A program made the translations under genes and the position numbers. Of a DNA stretch of 64,000 nucleotides, positions 8,576-17,465 are shown one piece after another. The stretch's first letter is position 1, and the number at the start of each line of letters is the position of its first letter. The notes beneath the pieces were generated by a model, which was not told the DNA's origin, searched no databases, and saw only the letters and a list, made by a program, of their open reading frames with translations. The DNA comes from Acetivibrio thermocellus ATCC 27405 (GTDB taxonomy: Bacteria > Bacillota > Clostridia > Acetivibrionales > Acetivibrionaceae), in contig NC_009012.1 in assembly GCF_000015865.1 (NCBI RefSeq), positions 1,977,081-2,041,080 of the forward strand, given 5' to 3'.

Positions 8576-9229
8576 ATGAAATCATTTTTAGTTATTGGAA
8601 TTGGACGTTTTGGGAAACATTTGAGCCGTAAGCTGGTTGAGCTTGGAAATGAAGTCATGATTGTTGATAAAAATGAAGAAAATATAAGAGAACTTTTACC
8701 CATCGTGACAAATGCACAAATTGGTGATTGTACGAAAGAAGAAGTACTTCGTTCACTGGGCATTGATAATTATGACGTATGTTTTGTCTGTGTTGAAAAT
8801 GATTTTCAGAGCAGCCTTGAAATTACCAATCTGCTTAAGGATTTTGGCGCTAAATATGTAATAAGCAAATCCAGTCGCGATATCCAAACAAAATTCTTAC
8901 TACGTAATGGTGCCGATGAAGTTATAGATCCTGAACGGAATATTGCTGAAAAACTGGCGGTGCGCTGCAGTGCAAACCACGTTTTTGATTATATTGAGCT
9001 CACAAATGATATCTCCATCTATGAAATTCCGCCTGCAAAAAGCTGGATTGGGAGAAGTATAAAGGAGATAAATTTCAGAGTAAGATACCATGTAAGTATA
9101 CTGGCAACAAAAGCTGGGAATGATATTTCACCTTTACCTGTTGCCGATTATATATTCAAGCCCGAGGAACATCTTTTAGTTATAGGACGCCGCAAGGATG
9201 TAGAAAAGCTATTAAAACATATAAACTAA
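8576..9229 (+). CDS. ktrA: KtrA/TrkA RCK-domain regulatory subunit
   Basis: A 217-aa cytosolic gating subunit. The N-terminal RCK_N Rossmann fold has IGIGRFGKHLSRKLVELG (GxGxxG) and an acidic residue at the end of strand 2 (VDKNEENI), for adenine nucleotide binding. Residues from about 135 form the RCK_C domain (EIPPAKSWIGRSIKEINF...), which in KtrA relatives binds c-di-AMP. It lies 10 bp after ktrB with GGGGTATTGGT as ribosome binding site, so the two are co-translated. Confidence 0.93.
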   Translation: MKSFLVIGIGRFGKHLSRKLVELGNEVMIVDKNEENIRELLPIVTNAQIGDCTKEEVLRSLGIDNYDVCFVCVENDFQSSLEITNLLKDFGAKYVISKSSRDIQTKFLLRNGADEVIDPERNIAEKLAVRCSANHVFDYIELTNDISIYEIPPAKSWIGRSIKEINFRVRYHVSILATKAGNDISPLPVADYIFKPEEHLLVIGRRKDVEKLLKHIN

Positions 9230-9262
9230 AAATATGGTAAAATACTTCTACGAGGTGATAAT

Positions 9263-9619
9263 ATGAGCAGTAAATACTATTTACGGATGAAAAACCATCC
9301 TTATCTTGTTTTCCTTTGTATTGGCTCAGAACTCCGGATACACTGACAATATCATACTAGCACTACAAAAATTGAATATTTTCATGAGAAAATTAGAGAA
9401 ATTTTAGGCGAAGAGATGAATCAGGAAATTGAGCGTTTGCAGCAAATAATTGATCAATATGATAAAGAAATAAATCGCCTTAATAGAAAAATTAAAGAAA
9501 CTGGCTTAGCTAAGGAAATGTCAGAGAGAATACTATCACAGTGTGTTAATGTTCGTGGCATTACATCAAACGAGGAACTTGATAGAATTTTTGATACGGA
9601 TGCTGAGCGAGAAGATTAA
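9263..9619 (+). pseudogene. Degenerate coiled-coil gene with two frame changes
   Basis: An ATG at 9263 behind GAGGTGATAAT opens a frame (MSSKYYLRMKNHPYLVFL) that stops at 9346. A second frame (SGYTDNIILALQKLN) and a third (EYFHEKIREILGEEMNQ) then lead without a break into the intact 67-aa C-terminal part at 9416-9619. That part is MNQEIERLQQIIDQ..., a coiled coil ending NEELDRIFDTDAERED. Together they look like one roughly 115-aa gene with two indels. I do not recognise the family. The C-terminal part could still be translated from ATG 9416. Confidence 0.4.
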
Positions 9620-9642
9620 ATTATACATCCATCCTGTATCCT

Positions 9643-9672
9643 CAACCCCCTGTAAAAAAGGGGGTTATCTAA
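9643..9672 (+). terminator. Rho-independent terminator
   Basis: AACCCCC-TGTAAAAAA-GGGGGTT at 9643-9666 forms a strong G/C stem about 25 bases after the coiled-coil reading frame. The following sequence is only moderately T-rich. It probably ends the ktrBA/coiled-coil transcript. Confidence 0.6.
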
Positions 9673-9703
9673 TCTGGTAACTCAACTATTAATTTTCGGG
9701 ACG

Positions 9704-9982
9704 GTTGATATGTTCCCGCAAACAATAAAAATAAGGGTTTCCTGACATTGCCACATCCGGCAGATCGGCCTCGAGAAAAGCTAAACGTCTGGAAACCCTT
9801 TATTTACAAGCTTTTCAGTTTTTTATTTCTCAACCTTTGACATCAATACTACACACTCAACATGGCTCGAGCGGTTCAGATTGATGTCTTGAACTATTTT
9901 GAAAACTATCTGTTTGCGGAAACATATCTACGAACTTTCGACAATTTCTTCAAAAACCATCTGTTATCGGAAACATATCCAC
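9704..9982. repeat. MITE-like vestige bounded by inverted transposon-end repeats
   Basis: The 21 bases at 9704-9724 are the reverse complement of 9911-9931 at 19 of 21 positions (core TGTTTGCGGAAACATATC). A further direct copy (CTGTTATCGGAAACATATCCAC) lies at 9961-9982. Inside is a second inverted repeat, AAGGGTTTCC (9733-9742) with GGAAACCCTT (9791-9800). No gene is present. Multiple short repeats at termini are known from IS21-like elements, so this may be a deletion derivative. Related copies lie at 13827-13881. Confidence 0.5.
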
Positions 9983-10555
9983 CGCATTTTAGCATAAATT
10001 TAAATCTTCAAGGAAATTCTCCTACTGTTCCATGATGTTTCTATATAGCTGATTATCAACATATAAAGTACCCATTATATAATCTATAACCAACCTTTGG
10101 GCATTATTTGTAAATCATCTTATTTATACTTGATTTTTTTAATCCTGTATTTAATAGTGTTTTTATATTAAATCCTGATTTTCCGTAGCTTAATCTATAC
10201 CAATAGTAGTTTATATATTCAATTATTCCGAATAAAAATAACCCAATAGCAATAATCAAATCTTTATTGCTGCTTTTAATGATAGGTATTATCATACTTA
10301 GCGCCACTAATAAAATCATATTTAACTTTCTTAGAAATCTAAGGAATTTTATAGCCTTAGGACCAAAGCTTTCTTTTTTTTTTATCAATATATATCTATA
10401 AAACCAATAAATACTTCCTTGTAATAATATAAGAATAAGATATGAAAATGCTATGAAACTAGCCATTCCAATATTTAATGATCTATATACAAATATAAAT
10501 GTACATAGTATAATGCTCCCCATTGTCAAGACAGTTTTTTAGCTTTTCTAAGTTA

Positions 10556-11706
10556 ATCTGTTGTGCTACCTGATAGTTTACAGGCTCAAGGAATATTATG
10601 GCAACTCAAACACCTATAGTATTCCTACTGAGTTTGAGGAATTAAATTTTTTAACCAAATACTAACTCTTTGATCCTCGAAAAATTAATATCACGGCCTA
10701 TAAGCTTATTGATGTAATAACATAAGTTGTAGGCTAAAAGCTTGGTTTTTACCCTGGCTAAAAATCCCCAGTACGACTTTGCAAGCACCTTCTCTATATT
10801 GAGTTGCTGGGTAAGCTGAGAAGCCGAAGTCTCTATCCGGCGCCTTAATTTGAAGATTAATTGCCTTATAGCTTTCGGAAACTGTAACTTGCTGTTGCTC
10901 CTTTTAACAGGTAGGATCTCTATTTCCTTTTCCTCTTTTAGTTCAACAGCAAATTCTGTTCCAATATATCCCTTATCTCCAATTAAGGTTATCCGCCGGT
11001 AAGAATCAATCAGGTCCCATACACCAGCACGATCATCAACATTGGCAGGTGTAATTGCAAAATCAGTTATAAAACCATCCAGGGTTGCAAGCATATGCAG
11101 CTTATAGCCCAGATATATTTCTTTTTTGGAAGGACATTTTCCATAAGTTGCTCCGAAACCACGGAATGTTTTATGGAACTTGGCTCTTCCAAATTTGCAC
11201 ACCGGTATAGGAATACTATCTACTATCCGGTAAGGTTGCTGGGCATACCCTGTAAGGTTTGAGAGTTCTTTTCTGATTTCCTCAATTACTGCGTGCAGGT
11301 TTCTGCGGGTTCTATTGAACCTGGTCCTGTCACAGAATTTGGGAAACAGGTCTCTCATATTCTTCTTACAGAAACCCAACCAAGCTTTCTCAGAGTCGAT
11401 AGTGAGTAACTCTCCAACAATACATATGGTAATTATTTCACTATCGCTCATAACCGAATTATTGATGTTACAGCGATTTGCAATGTGTGGTGGAGTTACC
11501 TTCTGGTAAATGTCGTCAATTATGATGTAGGCGACAGTTACAAAGTCTTTTAAGTTTTCAATTTCTTTGATATAATAATTTTTATCAAGCTCCATCATAT
11601 ATTGTGACCTCCTATCATTAGTTTGGTGTTTAATGATAGGTTACAATATTATGTTGGAGTTTTTCATTCGCAATTTTTACCTGTAAAAAAAGCTAGCACA
11701 ACAAGT
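10556..11706 (-). mobile_element. IS982-family element, copy A
   Basis: 1151 bp. The terminal inverted repeats are ATCTGTTGTGCTA at one end and ACTTGTTGTGCTA at the other. It is flanked by the 7-bp duplication TAAGTTA (10549-10555 and 11707-11713) and has inserted into the non-coding right end of IS3 copy 2. It looks identical in coding sequence to copy B at 15525-16675, which is in the opposite orientation. Confidence 0.95.
10651..11598 (-). CDS. IS982-family DDE transposase (copy A)
   Basis: A 315-aa transposase of the IS982/DDE_Tnp_1 type. The N-terminal region has YQKVTPPHIANRCN, and the catalytic Asp residues lie in YRIVDSIPIPVC and LIGDKGYIG, with a C-terminal RRRIETSASQL segment typical of the family. 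It starts at ATG behind GGAGGTCACAATAT. Confidence 0.93.
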   Translation of the reverse strand: MMELDKNYYIKEIENLKDFVTVAYIIIDDIYQKVTPPHIANRCNINNSVMSDSEIITICIVGELLTIDSEKAWLGFCKKNMRDLFPKFCDRTRFNRTRRNLHAVIEEIRKELSNLTGYAQQPYRIVDSIPIPVCKFGRAKFHKTFRGFGATYGKCPSKKEIYLGYKLHMLATLDGFITDFAITPANVDDRAGVWDLIDSYRRITLIGDKGYIGTEFAVELKEEKEIEILPVKRSNSKLQFPKAIRQLIFKLRRRIETSASQLTQQLNIEKVLAKSYWGFLARVKTKLLAYNLCYYINKLIGRDINFSRIKELVFG

Positions 11707-11902
11707 TAAGTTAGCTCTCCTTTCTTAATTTTGTATAATCTTTACAACTGTGCACTCTGTTGGAGGATGTCAAGGGCGAGCGTAAGCGAGTTCATCTTGA
11801 CCCTTGACATCCTTTGGACATATATCCTTTTGCTTTCCGGTCTGTTATGACAGACCGGCTGCCTTCCGGTGAGGACGGGGTTTGGGGCGGAGCCCCATAA
11901 TT

Positions 11903-12850
11903 CTATACAACTGCCAGTAGCTGGTCATATCCTCCAAAGTAATACTCTGCCGGTGTTTTGTAATCCAATGACTGGTGCGGTCTCCTATGGTTATAGTGCT
12001 CCACATATTCCTTTGTGATTTGTCTAAGTTGTTGTACCGTTTCGCACTCTTCAAGATAAAGTTTCTCCCACTTGTAGGAACGGAAAAATCGTTCTATCCT
12101 TTGGTTGTCTAATGCTCTTCCTTTTCCATCCATAGATATTTTGATACCGTTATTTTTTAATAGATTTATGTAATCATCACTGGTAAACTGTGAGCCTTGA
12201 TCACTGTTCATGATTTCAGGCTTGCCATATCGCTTTATGGCCTTTTGGATTGCTTCTATGACGAATGTCTTATCAAGAGTGTTTGATAGTTCAAACCCAA
12301 CAATATACCGAGAATACCAGTCTATTATTGCAACCATATACATGAAACCGCGTTTCATTCGGCAATAGGTCACATCTATGGACCATACCTGATTAGGATG
12401 ATCAATTTTCAAGTTTCTCAACAGATATGGATACAAATTCTTACCATGTATTCGTTTGCTGAGGTTGGGGCCAGGACAGAATCCATGTATGCCCATTTCC
12501 CTCATATAACGCCGGGTCCGTTTTCGATTGATATGAATGTGATAATCCTTGTTCAATATACTTGTCATCCTGCGATAGCCATATTCCGGATAAGACGCGT
12601 AAATTTCATCAATGATACGCTTAATCAGGTATTCCTCCTCATTTACCGGAGCAGGCTTGTAGTAAACGCTCGTACGGTTTAAGCTCAATAATTCTGCTTG
12701 CCTTGTTATGCTGAGTTTCTTCTCATTTCTATCAATCATTTTCATGCGGTCTTCTCGGGATTTAGAGGAGGCCAGATTTTTTTTTAAGCCAGGCAACCTC
12801 ATATGATAGTTGACCAATTTGTTTAAGCAGTTCGTCCTTCTCCTTTTCAT
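11903..12850 (-). CDS. IS3-family transposase OrfB (copy 2)
   Basis: Identical to the copy 1 OrfB except Asn instead of Ser at residue 9 (TNCLNKL). All DDE residues are kept. Confidence 0.93.
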   Translation of the reverse strand: MKRRRTNCLNKLVNYHMRLPGLKKNLASSKSREDRMKMIDRNEKKLSITRQAELLSLNRTSVYYKPAPVNEEEYLIKRIIDEIYASYPEYGYRRMTSILNKDYHIHINRKRTRRYMREMGIHGFCPGPNLSKRIHGKNLYPYLLRNLKIDHPNQVWSIDVTYCRMKRGFMYMVAIIDWYSRYIVGFELSNTLDKTFVIEAIQKAIKRYGKPEIMNSDQGSQFTSDDYINLLKNNGIKISMDGKGRALDNQRIERFFRSYKWEKLYLEECETVQQLRQITKEYVEHYNHRRPHQSLDYKTPAEYYFGGYDQLLAVV

Positions 12851-13055
12851 ACGACTGTTTGACCTTCTCTACTTCATCAGTTTCCTTGCTGAATACTCTG
12901 CCCGCATTGCTTATGAATTCAGTCTTCCAGCGACTTAACAGGTTTGGATGAATTCCATATTCTGCAGCAATCTCATTCAGCGTTCTTTCTCCCTTGATGA
13001 CCTCAATCACTATTTTTGCTTTTTGTTCAGGTGTAAAATGTTTTCTCTTTTCCAT
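12762..13055 (-). CDS. IS3-family transposase OrfA (copy 2)
   Basis: Identical in protein sequence to the other OrfA copies: HTH, coiled coil, and frameshift A-run at its end. Confidence 0.93.
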   Translation of the reverse strand: MEKRKHFTPEQKAKIVIEVIKGERTLNEIAAEYGIHPNLLSRWKTEFISNAGRVFSKETDEVEKVKQSYEKEKDELLKQIGQLSYEVAWLKKKSGLL

Positions 13056-13310
13056 AGTTCCATTCTAACTTATTTGGGCTATTTTGTCTGTCTTAATTTT
13101 TGGTATCATTATATAGAGCTGCAAATTCACCTAATGCTAAATATAATAATTCTTTCTTTAGACTATTCAATTTATCACCTCAACAAACCTTACATCGCAT
13201 TATGTTACCATTATGCAATAATAAGCTATTTGCTGCATATGCTGTTTGAAGCCTTTCCTCCAAATCCTTGGGCATTGGATTAATTTTTCGTTTCAATTTG
13301 GAAGTATCCA

Positions 13311-13739
13311 TCATTCCATGCAATCCTCTCTTTCTTCAACTACAGCAATTGCATCAATTTCAATCAAGCATAAAGGATTTGTAAGACCAGCGACTTTGAG
13401 AACTGTGATCAAAGGAGGCTTTTCCATCTCGCCAATTGTTTCCTTAAATGATTTTAATCCGACTGCCGGATCGCACCCGTTAACCATGTAAATATTGAGC
13501 TTTATAACATCATTGAAAGTTGCATTTTCGGAAGCCAAAGCTATTTTAATATTTTCTAAAACTTGTTTTGTTTGCAGTTCTAAATTGTCCCGACCTATTA
13601 ATTGTCCCTCAGAGTTAATAGCATTTTGTCCACCGATATATATTGTCTTTGCATTACCGCTAACTGTAACCACTTGACTAAAAACTCTTGAATCAAATAA
13701 TCCCTCCGGATTACTATGTTTCACCTTTAACCTACTCAT
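13311..13739 (-). CDS. RidA/YjgF family protein (imine/enamine deaminase-like)
   Basis: A 142-aa protein starting at ATG 13739 (MSRLKVKHS) behind GGGGGGAG. The Rid fold motifs are present: TIYIGGQNAIN, LELQTKQVLENIKIAL, DVIKLNIYMVNG, and PPLITVLKVAGL ending LIEIDAIAVV. RidA proteins hydrolyse reactive enamine/imine intermediates. The canonical RidA arginine in the R-x-x-V motif is replaced here (PPLITVLKV), so this is more likely a Rid subgroup other than RidA proper, and the substrate is unknown. Monocistronic. Confidence 0.85.
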   Translation of the reverse strand: MSRLKVKHSNPEGLFDSRVFSQVVTVSGNAKTIYIGGQNAINSEGQLIGRDNLELQTKQVLENIKIALASENATFNDVIKLNIYMVNGCDPAVGLKSFKETIGEMEKPPLITVLKVAGLTNPLCLIEIDAIAVVEEREDCME

Positions 13740-13826
13740 CAGTACATCTCCCCCCAATATTCATTATAATCTCTAATATCGGATTATATAAATAATCTTT
13801 ACACACACTCTTTTAACTTGTCGGTA

Positions 13827-13881
13827 GTTGGAAACATATCGACGGCACCTTAAGCACTATCTGTAGATGTGAACATATCCA
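13827..13881. repeat. Transposon-end-like repeats related to those at 9704-9982
   Basis: GTTGGAAACATATCGACGG at 13827-13845 and CTGTAGATGTGAACATATCC at 13861-13880 share the (G)AACATATCnAC core with the units at 9911-9931 and 9961-9982. They lie in the gene-free gap between ridA and the MerR gene. Confidence 0.4.
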
Positions 13882-13892
13882 CTAAGCTTTAC

Positions 13893-14606
13893 TTATTTCA
13901 TTAACTCCATTAGATATTTGTATAGATCATCAGTAAGTCCATATCTAAGCTGGGAATTATCCAAAGAAGCATGAAATGAGAATATGGAATTCTTAAGTTT
14001 CTCATCTTCACCTATTGACTTGTTCATAAAATCTTTCCAGTAATTAATGCATTCAATTGCATTTAAATCTGTATTAGGCAATTTGTTCTTGTAACAATAA
14101 TTAAGTTTTGAAATGAATTCCAGCCATTCTGTTGCTCCTTCTGATTCTGCTTTATCTCTTTCTAAGTTATTTTTTATTTTATCTAACTGTTCTTTAGTAA
14201 TGTATTTGTCTGCTGAGGAATTAATAAATGGGACGATTGCTTTAAAATCATCTAATGAGATATTCTTATTATCTTTAAGCTCCTGTTTTAGTTTTAGTAG
14301 CTTACTGAAAAGTAACTGCTTCTGGGCAATTTCCTCTTGAACTTTTGAAATTTGGATCTCAACGAATTTTCGAATATCTATATATCTATCATGAATCAGA
14401 TCCTTTATCTCATCAAGGTTAAATCCCATGTCTTTCAAAGAAATTATTTGATATAATGTTGTAACACTCTGTATGTCATATAATCTATGCCCTGTTTCAG
14501 TAATCTTAGATGGTTTTAATAAACCGACTTCATCATAATAATGTAGAGTTCTGACAGTTATACCTGTCATACTTGCTAATTCCCCAATCTTAAGAAATCT
14601 ATCCAT
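13893..14606 (-). CDS. MerR-family regulator, TipA-like
   Basis: A 237-aa protein; start placed at ATG 14606 (MDRFLKIGELASM), 10 bases after AAGGAA. It has an N-terminal MerR winged HTH (ITVRTLHYYDEVGLLKPSKITETGHRLYD), then a dimerising coiled coil (about 80-120), and a C-terminal region of about 120 aa matching TipAS-type effector domains in length. The gene overlaps the end of the Hsp33 gene by 8 bases, so the two are co-translated. It probably controls its own operon through the dyad in the 19-bp spacer at 15469-15487. The effector is unknown. Confidence 0.85.
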   Translation of the reverse strand: MDRFLKIGELASMTGITVRTLHYYDEVGLLKPSKITETGHRLYDIQSVTTLYQIISLKDMGFNLDEIKDLIHDRYIDIRKFVEIQISKVQEEIAQKQLLFSKLLKLKQELKDNKNISLDDFKAIVPFINSSADKYITKEQLDKIKNNLERDKAESEGATEWLEFISKLNYCYKNKLPNTDLNAIECINYWKDFMNKSIGEDEKLKNSIFSFHASLDNSQLRYGLTDDLYKYLMELMK

Positions 14607-15441
14607 TTTGTTCACTTTCCTTCATTTTTACAATTATTTCTAAATCATTTGTTCTAAATATATACCTCTTACCACATATACCACATTCCAGTTCTTCATT
14701 TTTTCCAACTTTAATTGATTTTTTTAGCTCATCGGTTTCAACAGACATTAGGATACCAAAAAACATCTCTTTTGAACAATTGCATTCACTTTGCACGATA
14801 TATTCATCTACTACTGTTGCATATGGGAAAACCTTCAGGGGCAGTTCTGCCCATTGCTCTGTAACTATATATTTCTTTGCACTGTCGATACCATCCATTA
14901 CAAATTTTAAATTATCAATATTGTAAAAAGGCAGTGGTTGTATCAAACAACCTCTTGCAATTCCGTTTTCAATCCATGTTCGAAAAATTGTTTTTGTCTG
15001 CTCACTTTTAAAATAGAAATATGAAAAGCACGAATCTATAGAAGCAGACTTTAATTCTACCGTTCCAGTAAACATTCCTCCTGTCCAACTCCCTCTTGTA
15101 ATAGAGAGAGATGTCCCTTCTCCGACTAAATCGGCAAAATCACCATTAAAAGAAGCTAGTCGGGAAGAAAAAATACAATTAACATTGCCTCTTCCATTTA
15201 CATCACAGTAAGCCGTATACCCAGCTGGTTTAAACCGAATACTTACATTTATACGCTGATCGATTTCGGTTAAAAAGCCACGTAATAGACAACAATCTAT
15301 AAATATGTTCGTATAAAGCTGTCTTGCAAAATCTGTTTTCATATCTCTTAAATTGCTACGCTCCAGAATATTCGTTGCATCAACAATAAAAAGTCTTATT
15401 TCCTTATCTTTTGTTAATAATTTCACTAAATTCTTCTTCAT
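14599..15441 (-). CDS. Hsp33-family redox chaperone
   Basis: A 280-aa protein from ATG 15441 (MKKNLVKLL) behind GGAGGTAATGATT. It matches the Hsp33 layout: an N-terminal chaperone domain (YTNIFIDCCLLRGF..., FADLVGEGTSLSITRG) and a C-terminal redox switch with CNC (SECNCSKEMF) followed by CGIC (LECGICGKRY), the four zinc-binding Cys. Hsp33 unfolds on oxidation and holds client proteins. The sequence is divergent from housekeeping HslO, and the pairing with a MerR regulator suggests a stress-inducible paralogue rather than the core copy. Confidence 0.8.
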   Translation of the reverse strand: MKKNLVKLLTKDKEIRLFIVDATNILERSNLRDMKTDFARQLYTNIFIDCCLLRGFLTEIDQRINVSIRFKPAGYTAYCDVNGRGNVNCIFSSRLASFNGDFADLVGEGTSLSITRGSWTGGMFTGTVELKSASIDSCFSYFYFKSEQTKTIFRTWIENGIARGCLIQPLPFYNIDNLKFVMDGIDSAKKYIVTEQWAELPLKVFPYATVVDEYIVQSECNCSKEMFFGILMSVETDELKKSIKVGKNEELECGICGKRYIFRTNDLEIIVKMKESEQNG

Positions 15442-15462
15442 AATCATTACCTCCATGCACGC

Positions 15463-15493
15463 ATTATATAACATAACGTAACGTGAGGTTCAA
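15463..15493 (-). promoter_or_regulatory. MerR-type promoter with 19-bp spacer and dyad
   Basis: TTGAAC (15493-15488) and TATAAT (15468-15463) are 19 bp apart, the over-long spacer typical of MerR-activated promoters. The spacer holds ACCTCACGTTACGTTATGT (15489-15471), a dyad centred on one base with 7 of 9 pairs matching. It drives the Hsp33-MerR operon. IS982 copy B begins only 32 bp upstream. Confidence 0.75.
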
Positions 15494-15524
15494 GTGCCTT
15501 TTTATTAAATTCTTATATAATTTA

Positions 15525-16675
15525 ACTTGTTGTGCTAGCTTTTTTTACAGGTAAAAATTGCGAATGAAAAACTCCAACATAATATTGTAACCTATCATTA
15601 AACACCAAACTAATGATAGGAGGTCACAATATATGATGGAGCTTGATAAAAATTATTATATCAAAGAAATTGAAAACTTAAAAGACTTTGTAACTGTCGC
15701 CTACATCATAATTGACGACATTTACCAGAAGGTAACTCCACCACACATTGCAAATCGCTGTAACATCAATAATTCGGTTATGAGCGATAGTGAAATAATT
15801 ACCATATGTATTGTTGGAGAGTTACTCACTATCGACTCTGAGAAAGCTTGGTTGGGTTTCTGTAAGAAGAATATGAGAGACCTGTTTCCCAAATTCTGTG
15901 ACAGGACCAGGTTCAATAGAACCCGCAGAAACCTGCACGCAGTAATTGAGGAAATCAGAAAAGAACTCTCAAACCTTACAGGGTATGCCCAGCAACCTTA
16001 CCGGATAGTAGATAGTATTCCTATACCGGTGTGCAAATTTGGAAGAGCCAAGTTCCATAAAACATTCCGTGGTTTCGGAGCAACTTATGGAAAATGTCCT
16101 TCCAAAAAAGAAATATATCTGGGCTATAAGCTGCATATGCTTGCAACCCTGGATGGTTTTATAACTGATTTTGCAATTACACCTGCCAATGTTGATGATC
16201 GTGCTGGTGTATGGGACCTGATTGATTCTTACCGGCGGATAACCTTAATTGGAGATAAGGGATATATTGGAACAGAATTTGCTGTTGAACTAAAAGAGGA
16301 AAAGGAAATAGAGATCCTACCTGTTAAAAGGAGCAACAGCAAGTTACAGTTTCCGAAAGCTATAAGGCAATTAATCTTCAAATTAAGGCGCCGGATAGAG
16401 ACTTCGGCTTCTCAGCTTACCCAGCAACTCAATATAGAGAAGGTGCTTGCAAAGTCGTACTGGGGATTTTTAGCCAGGGTAAAAACCAAGCTTTTAGCCT
16501 ACAACTTATGTTATTACATCAATAAGCTTATAGGCCGTGATATTAATTTTTCGAGGATCAAAGAGTTAGTATTTGGTTAAAAAATTTAATTCCTCAAACT
16601 CAGTAGGAATACTATAGGTGTTTGAGTTGCCATAATATTCCTTGAGCCTGTAAACTATCAGGTAGCACAACAGAT
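15525..16675 (+). mobile_element. IS982-family element, copy B
   Basis: 1151 bp, opposite orientation to copy A, with the same terminal repeats (ACTTGTTGTGCTA / ATCTGTTGTGCTA). The 7-bp duplication is TAATTTA (15518-15524 and 16676-16682). The distinct duplications of copies A and B show independent insertions. Confidence 0.95.
15633..16580 (+). CDS. IS982-family DDE transposase (copy B)
   Basis: A 315-aa protein identical to that of copy A, catalytic motifs intact. Confidence 0.93.
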   Translation: MMELDKNYYIKEIENLKDFVTVAYIIIDDIYQKVTPPHIANRCNINNSVMSDSEIITICIVGELLTIDSEKAWLGFCKKNMRDLFPKFCDRTRFNRTRRNLHAVIEEIRKELSNLTGYAQQPYRIVDSIPIPVCKFGRAKFHKTFRGFGATYGKCPSKKEIYLGYKLHMLATLDGFITDFAITPANVDDRAGVWDLIDSYRRITLIGDKGYIGTEFAVELKEEKEIEILPVKRSNSKLQFPKAIRQLIFKLRRRIETSASQLTQQLNIEKVLAKSYWGFLARVKTKLLAYNLCYYINKLIGRDINFSRIKELVFG

Positions 16676-16747
16676 TAATTTAAGAAACCGCCAACCAAGA
16701 GAATATATCTCCTGAATGACGGTCTATCATGGAGGTAATGTTTCAAC

Positions 16748-17464
16748 TCAGTCCGAATCCCAGCGAAAAGTCAGGATTGCAGCTATCAGCGCAAGAACGC
16801 CGAAAGCAAGCAGGATAAACAAATTCGCCGCCGCTCCCCGTAAATCGAAAACTATCGTACTATGAAGCCCACTTACAAAATGGGAAAAAGGGTTGAGCCG
16901 GCTTAGCGTCTTAATCCAGGTAGGTGCTGTGTCCAGACTATAAAAAGCACTGCTCAAAAACAGCATCGGCATTGCGAAAATATTGGAATATATACTGGCT
17001 TGCCCTTCATTTTTGCTTATATTAGCCACTACAAAGCTTATTAAAGTAAAGCATATGGTTGCAGTCACCAGCGTTACATAAAAGATCAGCAAAGTCCCAA
17101 ACTGCATCCTGATGCCGAATAGCACCAGCCCCCCAATAAGCAGGATGGTAGCTACGGCCAGAGATACTACCGTCCATGCTAAGGTCAAGGCAATAATAAA
17201 CGAAAAAATTTTCATGGGAGTAACTCTTAACAACTTGTAAACGCCCCTGTTTCTTTGCTTCAAAATATAAAATACAGTGGTTTCCAATGCCCAAAAAAGG
17301 GCACTGGTGCCAATCACACCGGCGAGCAGGCGAACATGGTATTCCGGCGTGTTGAAATATAAACCCAGGCCAATTAACATGCCCAAGGGCAAAAGAATAG
17401 ACCAAAAAAGCAGATAGACATCACGCACTGCATTTTTAAGAAAAATTCGAAATATAGTCATCAT
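16748..17464 (-). CDS. ABC-2 type exporter permease
   Basis: A 238-aa membrane protein with six hydrophobic segments and the ABC-2 fold: cytoplasmic start, long hydrophobic hairpins, and FAMPMLFLSSAFYSLDTAPTWIKTLSRLNPFSHFVSG, the characteristic extracellular/amphipathic signature of drug or polysaccharide exporter permeases (LNPFxHxVxxLR-like). It starts two bases after the ATPase stop, so both are made from one mRNA and form the exporter. The substrate cannot be deduced. A TetR-type remnant upstream suggests drug efflux. Confidence 0.88.
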   Translation of the reverse strand: MMTIFRIFLKNAVRDVYLLFWSILLPLGMLIGLGLYFNTPEYHVRLLAGVIGTSALFWALETTVFYILKQRNRGVYKLLRVTPMKIFSFIIALTLAWTVVSLAVATILLIGGLVLFGIRMQFGTLLIFYVTLVTATICFTLISFVVANISKNEGQASIYSNIFAMPMLFLSSAFYSLDTAPTWIKTLSRLNPFSHFVSGLHSTIVFDLRGAAANLFILLAFGVLALIAAILTFRWDSD

Positions 17465-17465
17465 A

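Larger units (their letters stand above)
10509..13113 (-). mobile_element. IS3-family element, copy 2 of 7, interrupted by IS982
   Basis: Same termini as copy 1, with a TAG duplication at 10506-10508 and 13114-13116. Its right end is split at 10555/11707 by an IS982 element. orfA and orfB are intact. Two base differences from the other copies are visible: S9N in OrfB, and a G/A change near the left end (gggctattttg). Confidence 0.95.
10104..13170 (-). pseudogene. Small membrane protein gene split by nested IS elements
   Basis: The 5' part lies at 13170-13114: TTG start behind AGGTGATAAA, encoding MNSLKKELLYLALGEFAAL. The 3' part lies at 10508-10104, encoding CTFIFVYRSLNIGMASF... to the stop. 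Removing IS3 copy 2 (with its nested IS982) and one TAG duplication restores a continuous 152-codon frame. The protein has about four hydrophobic segments and a basic loop (YRYILIKKKESF). I do not recognise a family. As the DNA stands, IS-derived codons (MTMGSIIL) precede the 3' part, so only a chimeric 141-aa protein could be made. Confidence 0.7.
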
